Assembly (NCBI GenBank): GCA_020635075.1
Contig: JACKAM010000002.1
Location: 372,001-436,000, forward strand
DNA: 64,000 nt
DNA from: Pseudobdellovibrionaceae bacterium
GTDB taxonomy: Bacteria; Bdellovibrionota; Bdellovibrionia; Bdellovibrionales; UBA1609
Reading direction: 5' to 3'
This document shows, in pieces, positions 18,780 to 27,366 of the stretch. The translations under genes were made by a program, and so were the position numbers. The notes beneath the pieces are model-generated. The model made no database searches and was not told the origin of the DNA. It saw nothing but the letters and a program-made list of their open reading frames with translations. Every line of letters begins with the position of its first letter. The first letter of the stretch is position 1.

Positions 18780-20579
18780 TTAGAGGCCTTGGGACTGCCA
18801 AAACTTTCGCTGAAAATCGGCCTGAGTGCGAAACATGGCGACCCCCGATTCGTACTCAGCACCCACTCGTTCAGCATACTCCAATCCGGGAGAGTCCGCC
18901 GTGTAGTTGAGGTCAATCACCAGCTTGGGTTGCCATTCCCCGGGAGGCCAAACACTTGTCGCCTGGCGATTTCTGCCAACCGCCCAGATCACCACATCGG
19001 GTAAAAAACCCTCGGGTCCGGGGCCAGCTCTTTCCTCACCACTTCGCGCTGAAAAAAACCGGGCATGGGGGATCACATCCCGCAAGGCCCCCTTTGTGCC
19101 TCCTCCTCCCCAGACTGCAACGGACACACCTTCTGGAAGCCCTTGAAGTTGAACCTTAATGCCCTCCAAATCGGTGTTGTCAACCATCCACTTGTTGTCA
19201 GCTCGCAAGGCCAAGGTGTTAGCCGAGCCCAAACTCTCGGCTGAAGGGCTGCGATCATAAACCAGAGAGTGAATTTGGTTCTTCAATGGACTGGTGATGG
19301 CCGCGGCCCTGAGCCCCAACTCGCGAAGAAAATCCAAGGACTCCTGGGTCAGCTCGTCCTCATCCATTTCAATGGCCACAATCGGCATATTCCGTTCCGC
19401 AAAAAAAGCAGCCTGCTCCACGGGCGTCCAACTGTGGCGAATGGGTTTACCTATGACGGCTGCAAAGCTCTTCCAACTGTCTGGCACCGAAAGCCAATCG
19501 GAAAGTGAGGGCTGATCTGGCGCCGAGCCTCTGCCTTCCCGCCAAAACCCATAGACCATCTTTTTTCCCATCAACTGGCGGTACCACTTCCAACGGCCGT
19601 CTTTTGAACGAGGCAGAAACACCCGTCGATGGGGATCCAAAGACCACCACTGATGGCCTTCCTCCAACTCCTCAAAAGAATTCACCTCTACGGCCATCTT
19701 CAAAACACTCAGCCGCCACTTTTTTCCGACTTCAGTGAACTGCTCTAAAACGGCATCGAGGCTTTGATCACCCCGTTCGTGTTGAGAAATGATTGGGGGA
19801 TCTTCTCCCTCTGGCGGCATTCCCAATTCCAGAGCCCAATCCCAAATGCCAGCTGTCGATCGAGCCAAGCTAACTTGGTTACTCAATCGCAAACTGGCAA
19901 TGCGTCTTTCGTAAGGAATCACCTCACAGGCCCATTGCAATTGCTCGCCATTGATAAGATCCTCGCGCAGCTCGAACATCACATCAGGCCATTTGAGTCT
20001 CTTTTGCAGATACCAATGAGCCGCATCTTCGCTGCGGAGAAATTCCGGCATGACCGTCAAGACCCCACCGACATGGGGTGTTTCGACCTCCCAGAACAAC
20101 TGGTCTCCCTGGTGCAAGAGTTCATCAAGCCCTTCCTGACGGTCAAAGATTTCATCGGCCCACTCGGCATAGCGCTGATCCCGGTCACCGTAATGATAGT
20201 GGTACTCATCATAAGAGGACCGCATTTGCGTCAACCGCGGACGATTGCGAAAGATACGTCCAGACTCGTCACTCGGTCGGCGCAACCAAATGGTGTGAAC
20301 ACCTTCTGGCGGATAAGAACCATAACCAGCACCTACGGCAATAAAAGTGTCCGGCGGGTTGTCTTGGTACTTCCTCACCAAGGCCTCAAGGTGGCTCACT
20401 TCCAACTGGCGGAAAGTCTGTTCACCATCTGCGGCAAAAATCTCGGCAACAGTTTTACCCGTTGCCTGCTCAATCACCGTATCCAAATCAAAATATCTAC
20501 GATCAGGTAAGGCTTCTTTCAAAGCTCTGAGCCAAGATGTCTTCCCCGTTCCCCGATGTCCGACGATCAAGACAATCAT
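18780..20579 (-). CDS. Trifunctional shikimate kinase / 3-dehydroquinate dehydratase (type I) / shikimate dehydrogenase
   Basis: 599 residues from ATG 20579, which forms an ATGA overlap with the aroA stop. A start at 20603 would add eight residues. Domain 1 (1-160): P-loop GHRGTGKT (7-14), DLD (31-33), GE..FR..LE (52-60) and NRPRL, as in shikimate kinase. Domain 2 (about 165-365): type I dehydroquinase with E203, R205 and D207, SQHE (His267), Schiff-base Lys294 in LKMAV, Arg324 and GSAPDQ (351-356). Domain 3 (about 370-599): shikimate dehydrogenase with GKPIRHSWTP (377-386), Lys433, NTD (468-470) and nucleotide-binding GGGGTKG. All key residues are present. With aroB and aroA directly upstream, the order is that of eukaryotic AROM. 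Confidence 0.93.
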   Translation of the reverse strand: MIVLIVGHRGTGKTSWLRALKEALPDRRYFDLDTVIEQATGKTVAEIFAADGEQTFRQLEVSHLEALVRKYQDNPPDTFIAVGAGYGSYPPEGVHTIWLRRPSDESGRIFRNRPRLTQMRSSYDEYHYHYGDRDQRYAEWADEIFDRQEGLDELLHQGDQLFWEVETPHVGGVLTVMPEFLRSEDAAHWYLQKRLKWPDVMFELREDLINGEQLQWACEVIPYERRIASLRLSNQVSLARSTAGIWDWALELGMPPEGEDPPIISQHERGDQSLDAVLEQFTEVGKKWRLSVLKMAVEVNSFEELEEGHQWWSLDPHRRVFLPRSKDGRWKWYRQLMGKKMVYGFWREGRGSAPDQPSLSDWLSVPDSWKSFAAVIGKPIRHSWTPVEQAAFFAERNMPIVAIEMDEDELTQESLDFLRELGLRAAAITSPLKNQIHSLVYDRSPSAESLGSANTLALRADNKWMVDNTDLEGIKVQLQGLPEGVSVAVWGGGGTKGALRDVIPHARFFSARSGEERAGPGPEGFLPDVVIWAVGRNRQATSVWPPGEWQPKLVIDLNYTADSPGLEYAERVGAEYESGVAMFRTQADFQRKFWQSQGL

Positions 20580-21766
20580 GGATGTACCCCAAGGCTTGTC
20601 CAAAAACCCAGGTAGCTTTTGGCGATGACGTCAGGGTTGAGAATACGAATAGGAAATCCCGCACGCAAAAAGATCGCGCCCGCCATGGCCAGGCGGTGAT
20701 CCAAGTCCGTATCAAAATCAAAGGGAGTGCCTGGCTTTGCAGGTTCATCACCGACGATCATCAATCCCCCCTCGACTGTCTCCACTCTTCTTCCCGCCTT
20801 GCGAATCAACTCCACGAGTTTTTCTATGCGATTGGACTCTTTAAATACTAGCTGATCTGCCCCCCAAAGACGACTAGGCCCCTTAGCGAGAGCACAGAGA
20901 GCGGCGAGAACCGGAAATAGGTCCGGGCTGTCGTTAAGATTAATATCGATACCTCGTAGCTCAGGCGCTTCCTTAACTTTGAGAGTGCCATCAACTCGCT
21001 CCACCACGGCCCCCATTTGTTCCAGAATATGGGGAAAAATGGCGTCCGGCTGGGGGCTCTTGAGCGGGAAATCCTCAAGAGTGGCTTCACCGCTTACGGC
21101 CGCGACTGCGGCAATGGCGAAGCCTGAACTCATGTCCATCTCTACAGTATAGTGATCGATCTTCACCTGCTGTTGAGACCAGATGCGAAAATCACCTTCC
21201 CATTTTTCCAGCTCCATGCCGAAATGGCGCATCAAACCCACTGTCATCAACCAATAGGGTCTGGAGACCATGCGTGAACTCACAGAAAGATAAAGGGACT
21301 CTGGCAAGTTCCAACAATTCAACAATACTGCTGAAGCAAATTGGCTGGAACGATCGCTGGGAATATGAAGGGAATCCCCCATGGGTTTCCACCCATAGCT
21401 CCTGATTACGAGTCGGTCTTTATAAAGTTTCGCTTCCACTCCAAGTTGGCTCAAGATCCGCACGATTTCGTCCTGGGGGCGACTAAAAAGCCGTTCACTG
21501 CCCCTGAGTTCATGCTCGCCGGGTTGACGTGAGGCTCTGAGTGCCAAAAAGCGCAGCACTGCCCCGGCGTGGCCACACTCAATGGGCCGATAGCAACTTA
21601 GGCTCAGAAGACCTTCCTTCATCAGCTCCACATCCTGGCTATCCGAGTAACCGACGATGTCGAGTTCGTGCTTGGCATAACTAGCCGCCACCAAAGCTCG
21701 GTTGTAGAGAGATTTCGACGCCGGAATCTTGCCTATAAAGCTAAATGGCTGAGTCACATCTACCAA
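20576..21766 (-). CDS. aroA: 3-phosphoshikimate 1-carboxyvinyltransferase (EPSP synthase)
   Basis: 396 residues, slightly shorter than most AroA (~430). Signatures: IPASKSLYNRAL (shikimate-3-phosphate and PEP binding), CGHAGAVLRF, LRGSERLFSRP, LVFKESNRIEKL and DLDHRLAMAGAIFLRAG. It transfers enolpyruvate from PEP to shikimate 3-phosphate. The likely start is a TTG at 21766, overlapping the aroB stop by 7 bp; a GTG three codons later is an alternative. It overlaps the trifunctional gene by 4 bp. Some usual residues differ (Gly-His-Ala-Gly for Gly-Asn-Ala-Gly), so glyphosate sensitivity cannot be judged. Confidence 0.94.
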   Translation of the reverse strand: MVDVTQPFSFIGKIPASKSLYNRALVAASYAKHELDIVGYSDSQDVELMKEGLLSLSCYRPIECGHAGAVLRFLALRASRQPGEHELRGSERLFSRPQDEIVRILSQLGVEAKLYKDRLVIRSYGWKPMGDSLHIPSDRSSQFASAVLLNCWNLPESLYLSVSSRMVSRPYWLMTVGLMRHFGMELEKWEGDFRIWSQQQVKIDHYTVEMDMSSGFAIAAVAAVSGEATLEDFPLKSPQPDAIFPHILEQMGAVVERVDGTLKVKEAPELRGIDINLNDSPDLFPVLAALCALAKGPSRLWGADQLVFKESNRIEKLVELIRKAGRRVETVEGGLMIVGDEPAKPGTPFDFDTDLDHRLAMAGAIFLRAGFPIRILNPDVIAKSYLGFWTSLGVHP

Positions 21767-22815
21767 CCCTGCCGACGCATTTCACGAATCACGTCTGAGA
21801 CTTTCACCTTTTCCCTCTTAGGTTTGCCTATTCGTGAGAGAAAAACAAAAGTCACATGATCCGAAGACGCTAGTTTCTTATCCCGATGCAGGAGCCGCTT
21901 AAGGGTCATAGATGGGATGCGCTTGCGGCGATGCAATTGTCTCTGCAGCTCTACAAGACCCAGCCTTGTCTCCAACTCCTCAAGGACCTCTTTCTCTGTT
22001 TGCTTGCTAGTCGTTCCAAGAAGAGCCCCCCACTGGACAGCAAATTTTAAACCCAGAGCTACAGTCCAGCCATGAGGGATGTCGTAAAAAGCCTCAATGG
22101 CATGACCGACCGTGTGGCCGAGGTTTAGAATCTGGCGGTGGCCCTTCTTTTCCTGGGGATCCAGTTCAACGATTTTATTTTTAGCAACAACCGCCTTAGG
22201 CAAAACCTCCCAAAGAGAGTTGGTGGATAGATTTGGCAACCCGATTGTCTTGCGATACAGAGGGCCACCGGTCAAAAGTGCCACTTTATAGAGTTCCGCA
22301 AATGCCGCCTGATGCAGGTAGGGATTCTGGGTTGCCAAAAGATTGCGACACATGACGACTATTGAGGCCGGATAAAAAGTCCCGATTTGATTTTTAGTGC
22401 CTCCTAAATTTAGGCCTGTTTTCCCACCGTGGGCCGAATCAACGGCCGCCAACCAGGTGGAAGGCAGATGGGCTAAACCAACTCCCCTTTTGTAGACACT
22501 GGCAAAAAAACCGGCAAAGTCACCAATCGAACCACCGCCCACAGCTAAAACCACAAGGTTTCGACCAGGAACAGCACCAGCAATTTTATTCAGACGATGG
22601 GCATGGTGGGAAAACTGTTCCACGGCCTTTAATTTTTCACCTGCCGCCACGCCGTAGCGCAAAGGAAACTGCCTCACCCACTGGGCAAACCGACCCTTAT
22701 TTTTGAGCTTGCGGTCAAAGATGACCAGAAAATGGGTGTCCTTGGTCAGACGCAAATGCCGCTTCAACCAGGCGGCAGAAGGAAGATTGGTTGAATATCG
22801 TACCAAGGTTGCCAT
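21760..22815 (-). CDS. aroB: 3-dehydroquinate synthase
   Basis: 351 residues. NAD-binding VGGGSIGDFAGFFAS, substrate-loop PSTWLAAVDSAHGGKTGLN and metal-binding LNLGHTVGHAIEAF match AroB. It cyclises DAHP to 3-dehydroquinate. First gene of the aroB-aroA-aroKDE run, with a 7-bp overlap into aroA. It follows dppC by only 9 bp on the same strand, so it may also be read from the dpp promoter. Confidence 0.94.
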   Translation of the reverse strand: MATLVRYSTNLPSAAWLKRHLRLTKDTHFLVIFDRKLKNKGRFAQWVRQFPLRYGVAAGEKLKAVEQFSHHAHRLNKIAGAVPGRNLVVLAVGGGSIGDFAGFFASVYKRGVGLAHLPSTWLAAVDSAHGGKTGLNLGGTKNQIGTFYPASIVVMCRNLLATQNPYLHQAAFAELYKVALLTGGPLYRKTIGLPNLSTNSLWEVLPKAVVAKNKIVELDPQEKKGHRQILNLGHTVGHAIEAFYDIPHGWTVALGLKFAVQWGALLGTTSKQTEKEVLEELETRLGLVELQRQLHRRKRIPSMTLKRLLHRDKKLASSDHVTFVFLSRIGKPKREKVKVSDVIREMRRQGW

Positions 22816-22824
22816 TAAATGAAC

Positions 22825-23676
22825 CTACTTCAACTTGGGATCAAGGGCATCCCGCAGCCCATCGCCCAAAAGATTAAAACAAAGAACCACAACCAGAATA
22901 CAAACTCCAGGAAGAGTCACCAGCCACCAGGCGCTCTCGATGTAGCTGCGGGCATCGGACAGCATCACTCCCCATTCAGGAGTGGGAGGCTGAGCGCCCA
23001 AGCCGAGAAAGCCCAAGGCTGCGGCATTTAAGATGCCATCACTAAAGCCCAAGGTGGCCTGAACAATAATTGGAGCCATGCAGTTAGGGAGAATATTGCG
23101 AACAGCGATCCGGGTATGACTGGCCCCAAAACTCACCGTCGCATCCACATAGGGCTTGGCCTTTTCAGCCAGAACCGACGCACGAACGATGCGAATGAAA
23201 CTGGGGAGAGCAACGATACTGACGGCGATCACCGCATTGGTCAAACTCGGACCCAAGACCGCCACCACCACAATAGCTAACAGAATCGACGGTAGTGACA
23301 TCAGGATGTCCACTGCTCGCAAAATCACACTGTCGACCCAGCCACCAAAATAACCAGCCAACAAACCAAAAAAACTACCTGTCGCCAAAGTCAGAGTGAC
23401 CACCATCAACCCGACACCCAGGGACACTCGGGCCCCGTAGATCAGGCGGCTTAAGACATCTCGGCCGATGTCGTCGGTGCCGAGAAGAAACTCCACACTT
23501 CCTCCCGTCATCCAAAAGGGAGGAATATTGAGTGCCCCTTCATTCACCCAAGTGGGATCATGAGGCGCCACCCAGGGCGCTAACAAAGCAACTAATGAAA
23601 GAACCGTGAGTAGGACCAAGCTCGCCAGAGCCCCTTTGTTGCGACAAAATGACCGCCACAGCCGCCGGCACTCCAT
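22825..23676 (-). CDS. dppC: Peptide ABC transporter permease, DppC type
   Basis: 283 residues with an N-terminal membrane segment, a periplasmic loop with LLGTDDIGRDVLSRLIYGAR (the DppC/OppC signature) and the EAA-type cytoplasmic loop around SFGASHTRIAVRNILPN. The inner-membrane channel half pairs with the DppB-like permease, whose stop it touches. No ATPase genes (dppD/F) follow: the next gene is aroB, so the ATPases must lie elsewhere. Confidence 0.9.
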   Translation of the reverse strand: MECRRLWRSFCRNKGALASLVLLTVLSLVALLAPWVAPHDPTWVNEGALNIPPFWMTGGSVEFLLGTDDIGRDVLSRLIYGARVSLGVGLMVVTLTLATGSFFGLLAGYFGGWVDSVILRAVDILMSLPSILLAIVVVAVLGPSLTNAVIAVSIVALPSFIRIVRASVLAEKAKPYVDATVSFGASHTRIAVRNILPNCMAPIIVQATLGFSDGILNAAALGFLGLGAQPPTPEWGVMLSDARSYIESAWWLVTLPGVCILVVVLCFNLLGDGLRDALDPKLK

Positions 23677-24701
23677 CAGGCCTTCCCTCTCATCATGGGG
23701 TTAACGACCTGGTAAAGAACATCAACCACCATGTTGACGGAAATCACCACAATAGAAATCAACAGCACTCCACCCTGAATCACCGGATAATCGCGAGCCG
23801 TCACACTGTTGACCAGCCACTTGCCAATTCCCGGCCAGGAAAAAATGGTCTCGGTCAAAATCGCACCGGTGAGGACGGCGCCTACCATCAAACCAACAAC
23901 CGTAATAATCGGAATCAAAGCGTTGCGAAGAGCGTGAACCACAACCACACCATAGGCACCAAGACCTTTTGCTTTTGCCGTGCGAATATAGTCTTCACGT
24001 AAAACCTCTAACAAACTGGAGCGGGTCATGCGCGCCACGGCCGCCAAAGGGATTGTTCCCAGTGCGATCCCGGGAAGAATCAAGTGGGAAAAGGCACTCT
24101 TAAATCCGGCCCAGCCTTCTCCACTGAGCCAGGTGTCAAAAATCATGAACCCGGTTTTAGGATCAATGTCGTACATCACGCTAATGCGCCCAGAGACGGG
24201 AGTCCAACCAAGGGTGACAGAAAAGATTAGGATTAAAATCAATCCCCACCAAAAAATCGGCATGGAGTAACCCACCAGGGCTCCACCCATAACCGTGTAA
24301 TCCAAAGGAGTGTTGCGTTTAACGGCGGCGATCAAACCTATGGGAATCCCCAAAAGCACCGCCCAAAACATACCAAAAAGTCCAAGTTCAACCGTGGCCG
24401 GAAACCGATCGGCGAACTCTTCCAAAACCGGTCGCTTTGAATGAATGGAAACTCCCAGGTCACCCGTCAGGGCATTCCCCATAAAACTAAGATACTGTTC
24501 GAGCAGGGGGCGATCCAACCCCAGGTTCTTTTGCATCTCCGCATAGACTTCGGGCGAAGCACCGCGCTCACCCAACAACAACATGACCGGGTCCCCGGGC
24601 ACCATGCGGATAAGAGAAAAGGCGACGATAGAAACGCCGATAAGAGTTGGAATGGAAACCACCAGGCGGCGGAGGATCAGGCGCAGAATCACGAAGGACA
24701 A
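23676..24701 (-). CDS. dppB: Peptide ABC transporter permease, DppB type
   Basis: 341 residues, about six membrane segments. The N-terminal RRLVVSIPTLIGVSIVAFSL and FSLIRMVPGDP region is typical of DppB/OppB. The EAA loop contains YIRTAKAKGLGAYGVV, and the end has ITVVGLMVGAVLTGAILTE, given here in part. It forms the inner-membrane pore with DppC. 58 bp after the substrate-binding protein gene and 1 bp overlapping dppC. Confidence 0.92.
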   Translation of the reverse strand: MSFVILRLILRRLVVSIPTLIGVSIVAFSLIRMVPGDPVMLLLGERGASPEVYAEMQKNLGLDRPLLEQYLSFMGNALTGDLGVSIHSKRPVLEEFADRFPATVELGLFGMFWAVLLGIPIGLIAAVKRNTPLDYTVMGGALVGYSMPIFWWGLILILIFSVTLGWTPVSGRISVMYDIDPKTGFMIFDTWLSGEGWAGFKSAFSHLILPGIALGTIPLAAVARMTRSSLLEVLREDYIRTAKAKGLGAYGVVVVHALRNALIPIITVVGLMVGAVLTGAILTETIFSWPGIGKWLVNSVTARDYPVIQGGVLLISIVVISVNMVVDVLYQVVNPMMRGKA

Positions 24702-24759
24702 CTCTCCGGTGGGGTCGCTCCCGAATCACCCAAGGAACGACCCGAAATCAATTCAATAC

Positions 24760-26358
24760 TTACTTGAGATCAACTTCATAAAAGGACTCAGTGCCAAAGG
24801 GGCTCAACTTGTAACCCTTGACCGAGCTACTCATGGCTCTAAAGACAGTTGAGTGAGCCACAGTCACCCAGGGAGCTTCTTGTTTGAAGATCATCTGAGC
24901 TTTTTTGTAAAATGTCGTGCGTTTTTTGATATTGGTGATGGTCTTGGCACGGTTGATCAGTTGAGCGAAGTCCTTGTCACACCAGCGAGCCACGTTGCTT
25001 CCAGCCTCAATGGCGGCACAACCTAGTAGCACGTTCAAGAAATTGTCAGGGTCACCGTTGTCACCCGTCCAACCGAGTTGGATCATGCTATGCTCACCTT
25101 TGCGGGCCTTAGCCAAATAAGTCGGCCAGTCATAACTCACTAGCTTCACCTTGACCCCAATTTTGGCCAAATCTGCTTGGATCATCTCACCCAATTTTTT
25201 GCCGTTAGGCATATAGGGGCGAGAGACGGGCAAGGTCCACAATTCGGTTTCAAATCCGTTGGGAAAGCCCGCCTTCTTCAGCAGGTCCTTAGCCTCTTTG
25301 GGATCGTATTTGTAATCCTTGGTTTTACTGTTCCAGGACCACATAGACGGTGGAATGGGGTTCACAGCAACCTTGGCATTCCCCAAATAGATGGCGTCAA
25401 TATAAGAACCACGATTCAAAGCATGATGAACAGCACGGCGAACAAGCACGTTATCAAAAGGCTTTTTCTCCGTGTTCATCGCCACATAGCCAACGTTGAG
25501 GCCATCTTGTTGTAAGACCGTGATCTTGGGATTGTCCATCATTGCCTTGAGATCAGTGGGCGAAGGCTCAGCAATCAGGTGGCACTCTCCGGTCTTTAGC
25601 TTTTGGAAGCGCACACTTGGATCCTTGGTAATAGCAAACACCACTTTGTCCAACTTAGGGGCGCCAAGGAAATACTCTCGGTTGGCTTCATAACGAATCA
25701 TGGTGTCTTTAACATAGCGTTTGAAAACAAAGGGGCCGGTGCCGACGGGCTCGGTATCCAGTTTTTCTGGAGTTCCCTCGGTGAGAAGCTGAGTTCCATA
25801 TTCAGCCGATGTGATCGAGGCAAAGTCCATTCCCAGGTTCGCCAAAAAGGGCGCCTCAGGACGACTCAGCACAAACTTAATGGTGTAGGCATCGATCTTC
25901 ACAATGTCCTTAATGATCTTATCCATTTCCATGGAGGAAAAGTACTCATAGCTTCCGCCGTTCACTTTATGGAAGGGGTGGCTCGGATCTTTCATCCTCT
26001 GGAAGGACCAAATGACATCATCAGCATTGAACTTGCGCTTGGGAGTGAAGTTCTCAGTCTTTTGAAAGCTCACATCTTTGCGCAACTTAAATGTAAACTC
26101 CAAGCCATCTTTGGAAACCGTCCAGGACTCAGCCAGGGAGGGAATGATTTCCGTTCCGCCCTGCTTGAAGTCCACCAATCGGTTATAAATCATTCTCGAA
26201 CTGGCATTAAATGTCGGACCATCAGTTGCCAATTGAGGATTGAAAGTACTGGGGCTTCCCTCAGAACAGTATACAAAGGTTTTATCAGCGGCCTGTGCCA
26301 CACCTACTGACAAACACAACACCGCAGCCAGAGCAGAAAACAGATTCCGAGCTCTCAT
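24760..26358 (-). CDS. dppA: Periplasmic dipeptide/oligopeptide-binding protein, DppA type
   Basis: 532 residues with a clear signal peptide (cleavage after AQA near residue 23). SBP family 5 signatures: YCSEGSPSTFNPQL, SLAESWTVSKDGLEFTFKLR and NRGSYIDAIYLGNA, each given in part, with the late GWTGDNGDPDNFL typical of DppA. It captures peptides and delivers them to the DppBC pore. First gene of a dppABC cluster. A 15-nt palindrome lies in its leader (26386-26400), a candidate operator or hairpin. Heme or another small ligand is possible, since DppA proteins vary. Confidence 0.92.
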   Translation of the reverse strand: MRARNLFSALAAVLCLSVGVAQAADKTFVYCSEGSPSTFNPQLATDGPTFNASSRMIYNRLVDFKQGGTEIIPSLAESWTVSKDGLEFTFKLRKDVSFQKTENFTPKRKFNADDVIWSFQRMKDPSHPFHKVNGGSYEYFSSMEMDKIIKDIVKIDAYTIKFVLSRPEAPFLANLGMDFASITSAEYGTQLLTEGTPEKLDTEPVGTGPFVFKRYVKDTMIRYEANREYFLGAPKLDKVVFAITKDPSVRFQKLKTGECHLIAEPSPTDLKAMMDNPKITVLQQDGLNVGYVAMNTEKKPFDNVLVRRAVHHALNRGSYIDAIYLGNAKVAVNPIPPSMWSWNSKTKDYKYDPKEAKDLLKKAGFPNGFETELWTLPVSRPYMPNGKKLGEMIQADLAKIGVKVKLVSYDWPTYLAKARKGEHSMIQLGWTGDNGDPDNFLNVLLGCAAIEAGSNVARWCDKDFAQLINRAKTITNIKKRTTFYKKAQMIFKQEAPWVTVAHSTVFRAMSSSVKGYKLSPFGTESFYEVDLK

Positions 26359-26385
26359 TCGATACTCCCATTATCCTGGTCATTG

Positions 26386-26400
26386 GACGCCTGAGGCGTC
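26386..26400. promoter_or_regulatory. Palindrome in the dppA leader
   Basis: GACGCC-TGA-GGCGTC, a perfect 6-bp inverted repeat 27 bp upstream of the dppA start codon. It could bind a dimeric repressor or fold as an RNA hairpin. There is no direct evidence for either. Confidence 0.4.
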
Positions 26401-26518
26401 TTAGAACATTCACCCCTATTAAGAGGCCCCTATAATATAGAGAAGAGTTATAGCATGGAGAGGGGTTTATCAACGCCCAAAGACCTGGGAGTAGATGCGC
26501 AATGTCAACCAACTCCCG

Positions 26519-27223
26519 TTAGGAGAGAAGATCTTGCTTGGCAGGAAGCGACCAGTCAATGGGCTCAAGACCCCACTTCTCCAGGTACTGGTTCGCCTGA
26601 GAAAAGGGCCTGCTGCCAAAAAAACCCCGGTGGGCCGAAAGAGGCGAGGGATGAGGGGCTTCCAGCACCAAATGCTTTTGCCGGTCGATCACCCGACCCT
26701 TTTTTTGGGCGTAGCTTCCCCACAAAACAAAGACCAGATGTTCCCGCTCTCGGTTAAGAGCTGCCACAGCCTGATCGGTGAACTCTTCCCAGCCCTTTCC
26801 CTGATGGGATCCGGCCTTTCCTGCCTGCACCGATAATGTCGCGTTTAGCAATAGGACACCTTGATCCGCCCATTTTTGCAGGAATCCGTGGCCAGGAGGC
26901 TCAATCCCCAGGTCGTTTTTCAACTCCTGGTAGATGTTTTTGAGCGAGGGGGGAATATCCACCTCAGGTCGCACACTAAAACAAAGACCGTGGGCCTGAC
27001 GAGGACCATGATAAGGGTCCTGCCCAAGGATTACCACTTTGGTTTCAGCAAATGGCGTGGAATCAAATGCGGCAAAAAACTCTTTGCCTCTCGGGTAGAT
27101 TTTCTTCCCTGACGAAAGCTGGTCCTTTAGAAACTGTCGCAGATTCACCATGTATTCCTTGGTGAACTCGCTTCCCAGCATCTTCTTCCAGCCTGGCTCC
27201 AGCTGCACTCGACTCTCTGCCAC
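26519..27223 (-). CDS. ung: Uracil-DNA glycosylase, family 1
   Basis: 234 residues, normal family length. Catalytic water-activating motif GQDPYHG, uracil-recognition LLLNATLSVQ, and the DNA-intercalation loop HPSPLSAHRGFFG are all intact. It removes uracil from DNA at the start of base excision repair. Stands alone, upstream of dppA on the same strand with 160 bp between them. Confidence 0.96.
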   Translation of the reverse strand: MAESRVQLEPGWKKMLGSEFTKEYMVNLRQFLKDQLSSGKKIYPRGKEFFAAFDSTPFAETKVVILGQDPYHGPRQAHGLCFSVRPEVDIPPSLKNIYQELKNDLGIEPPGHGFLQKWADQGVLLLNATLSVQAGKAGSHQGKGWEEFTDQAVAALNREREHLVFVLWGSYAQKKGRVIDRQKHLVLEAPHPSPLSAHRGFFGSRPFSQANQYLEKWGLEPIDWSLPAKQDLLS

Positions 27224-27366
27224 CTAAGTCTCCTTAAAGCTTTCTTAATCTAAAATCTGGCCTCATGCCAAGGTCCAATTCCCCGCACCATCGCTTGGAG
27301 GCGATGTACATTGTGTCGATTGATAGTAAACTTAAATTGGCTTCATTTAGAGAGGGTTAATAACTA

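Noticed and set aside
18780..20579. Middle domain of the aro fusion as an inactive spacer
   Set aside because: Glu203, Arg205, His267, Lys294, Arg324 and the SAPDQ end match type I dehydroquinase active-site positions.
25603..26310. 235-codon plus-strand frame
   Set aside because: Lies entirely antisense to dppA, whose family match is certain.
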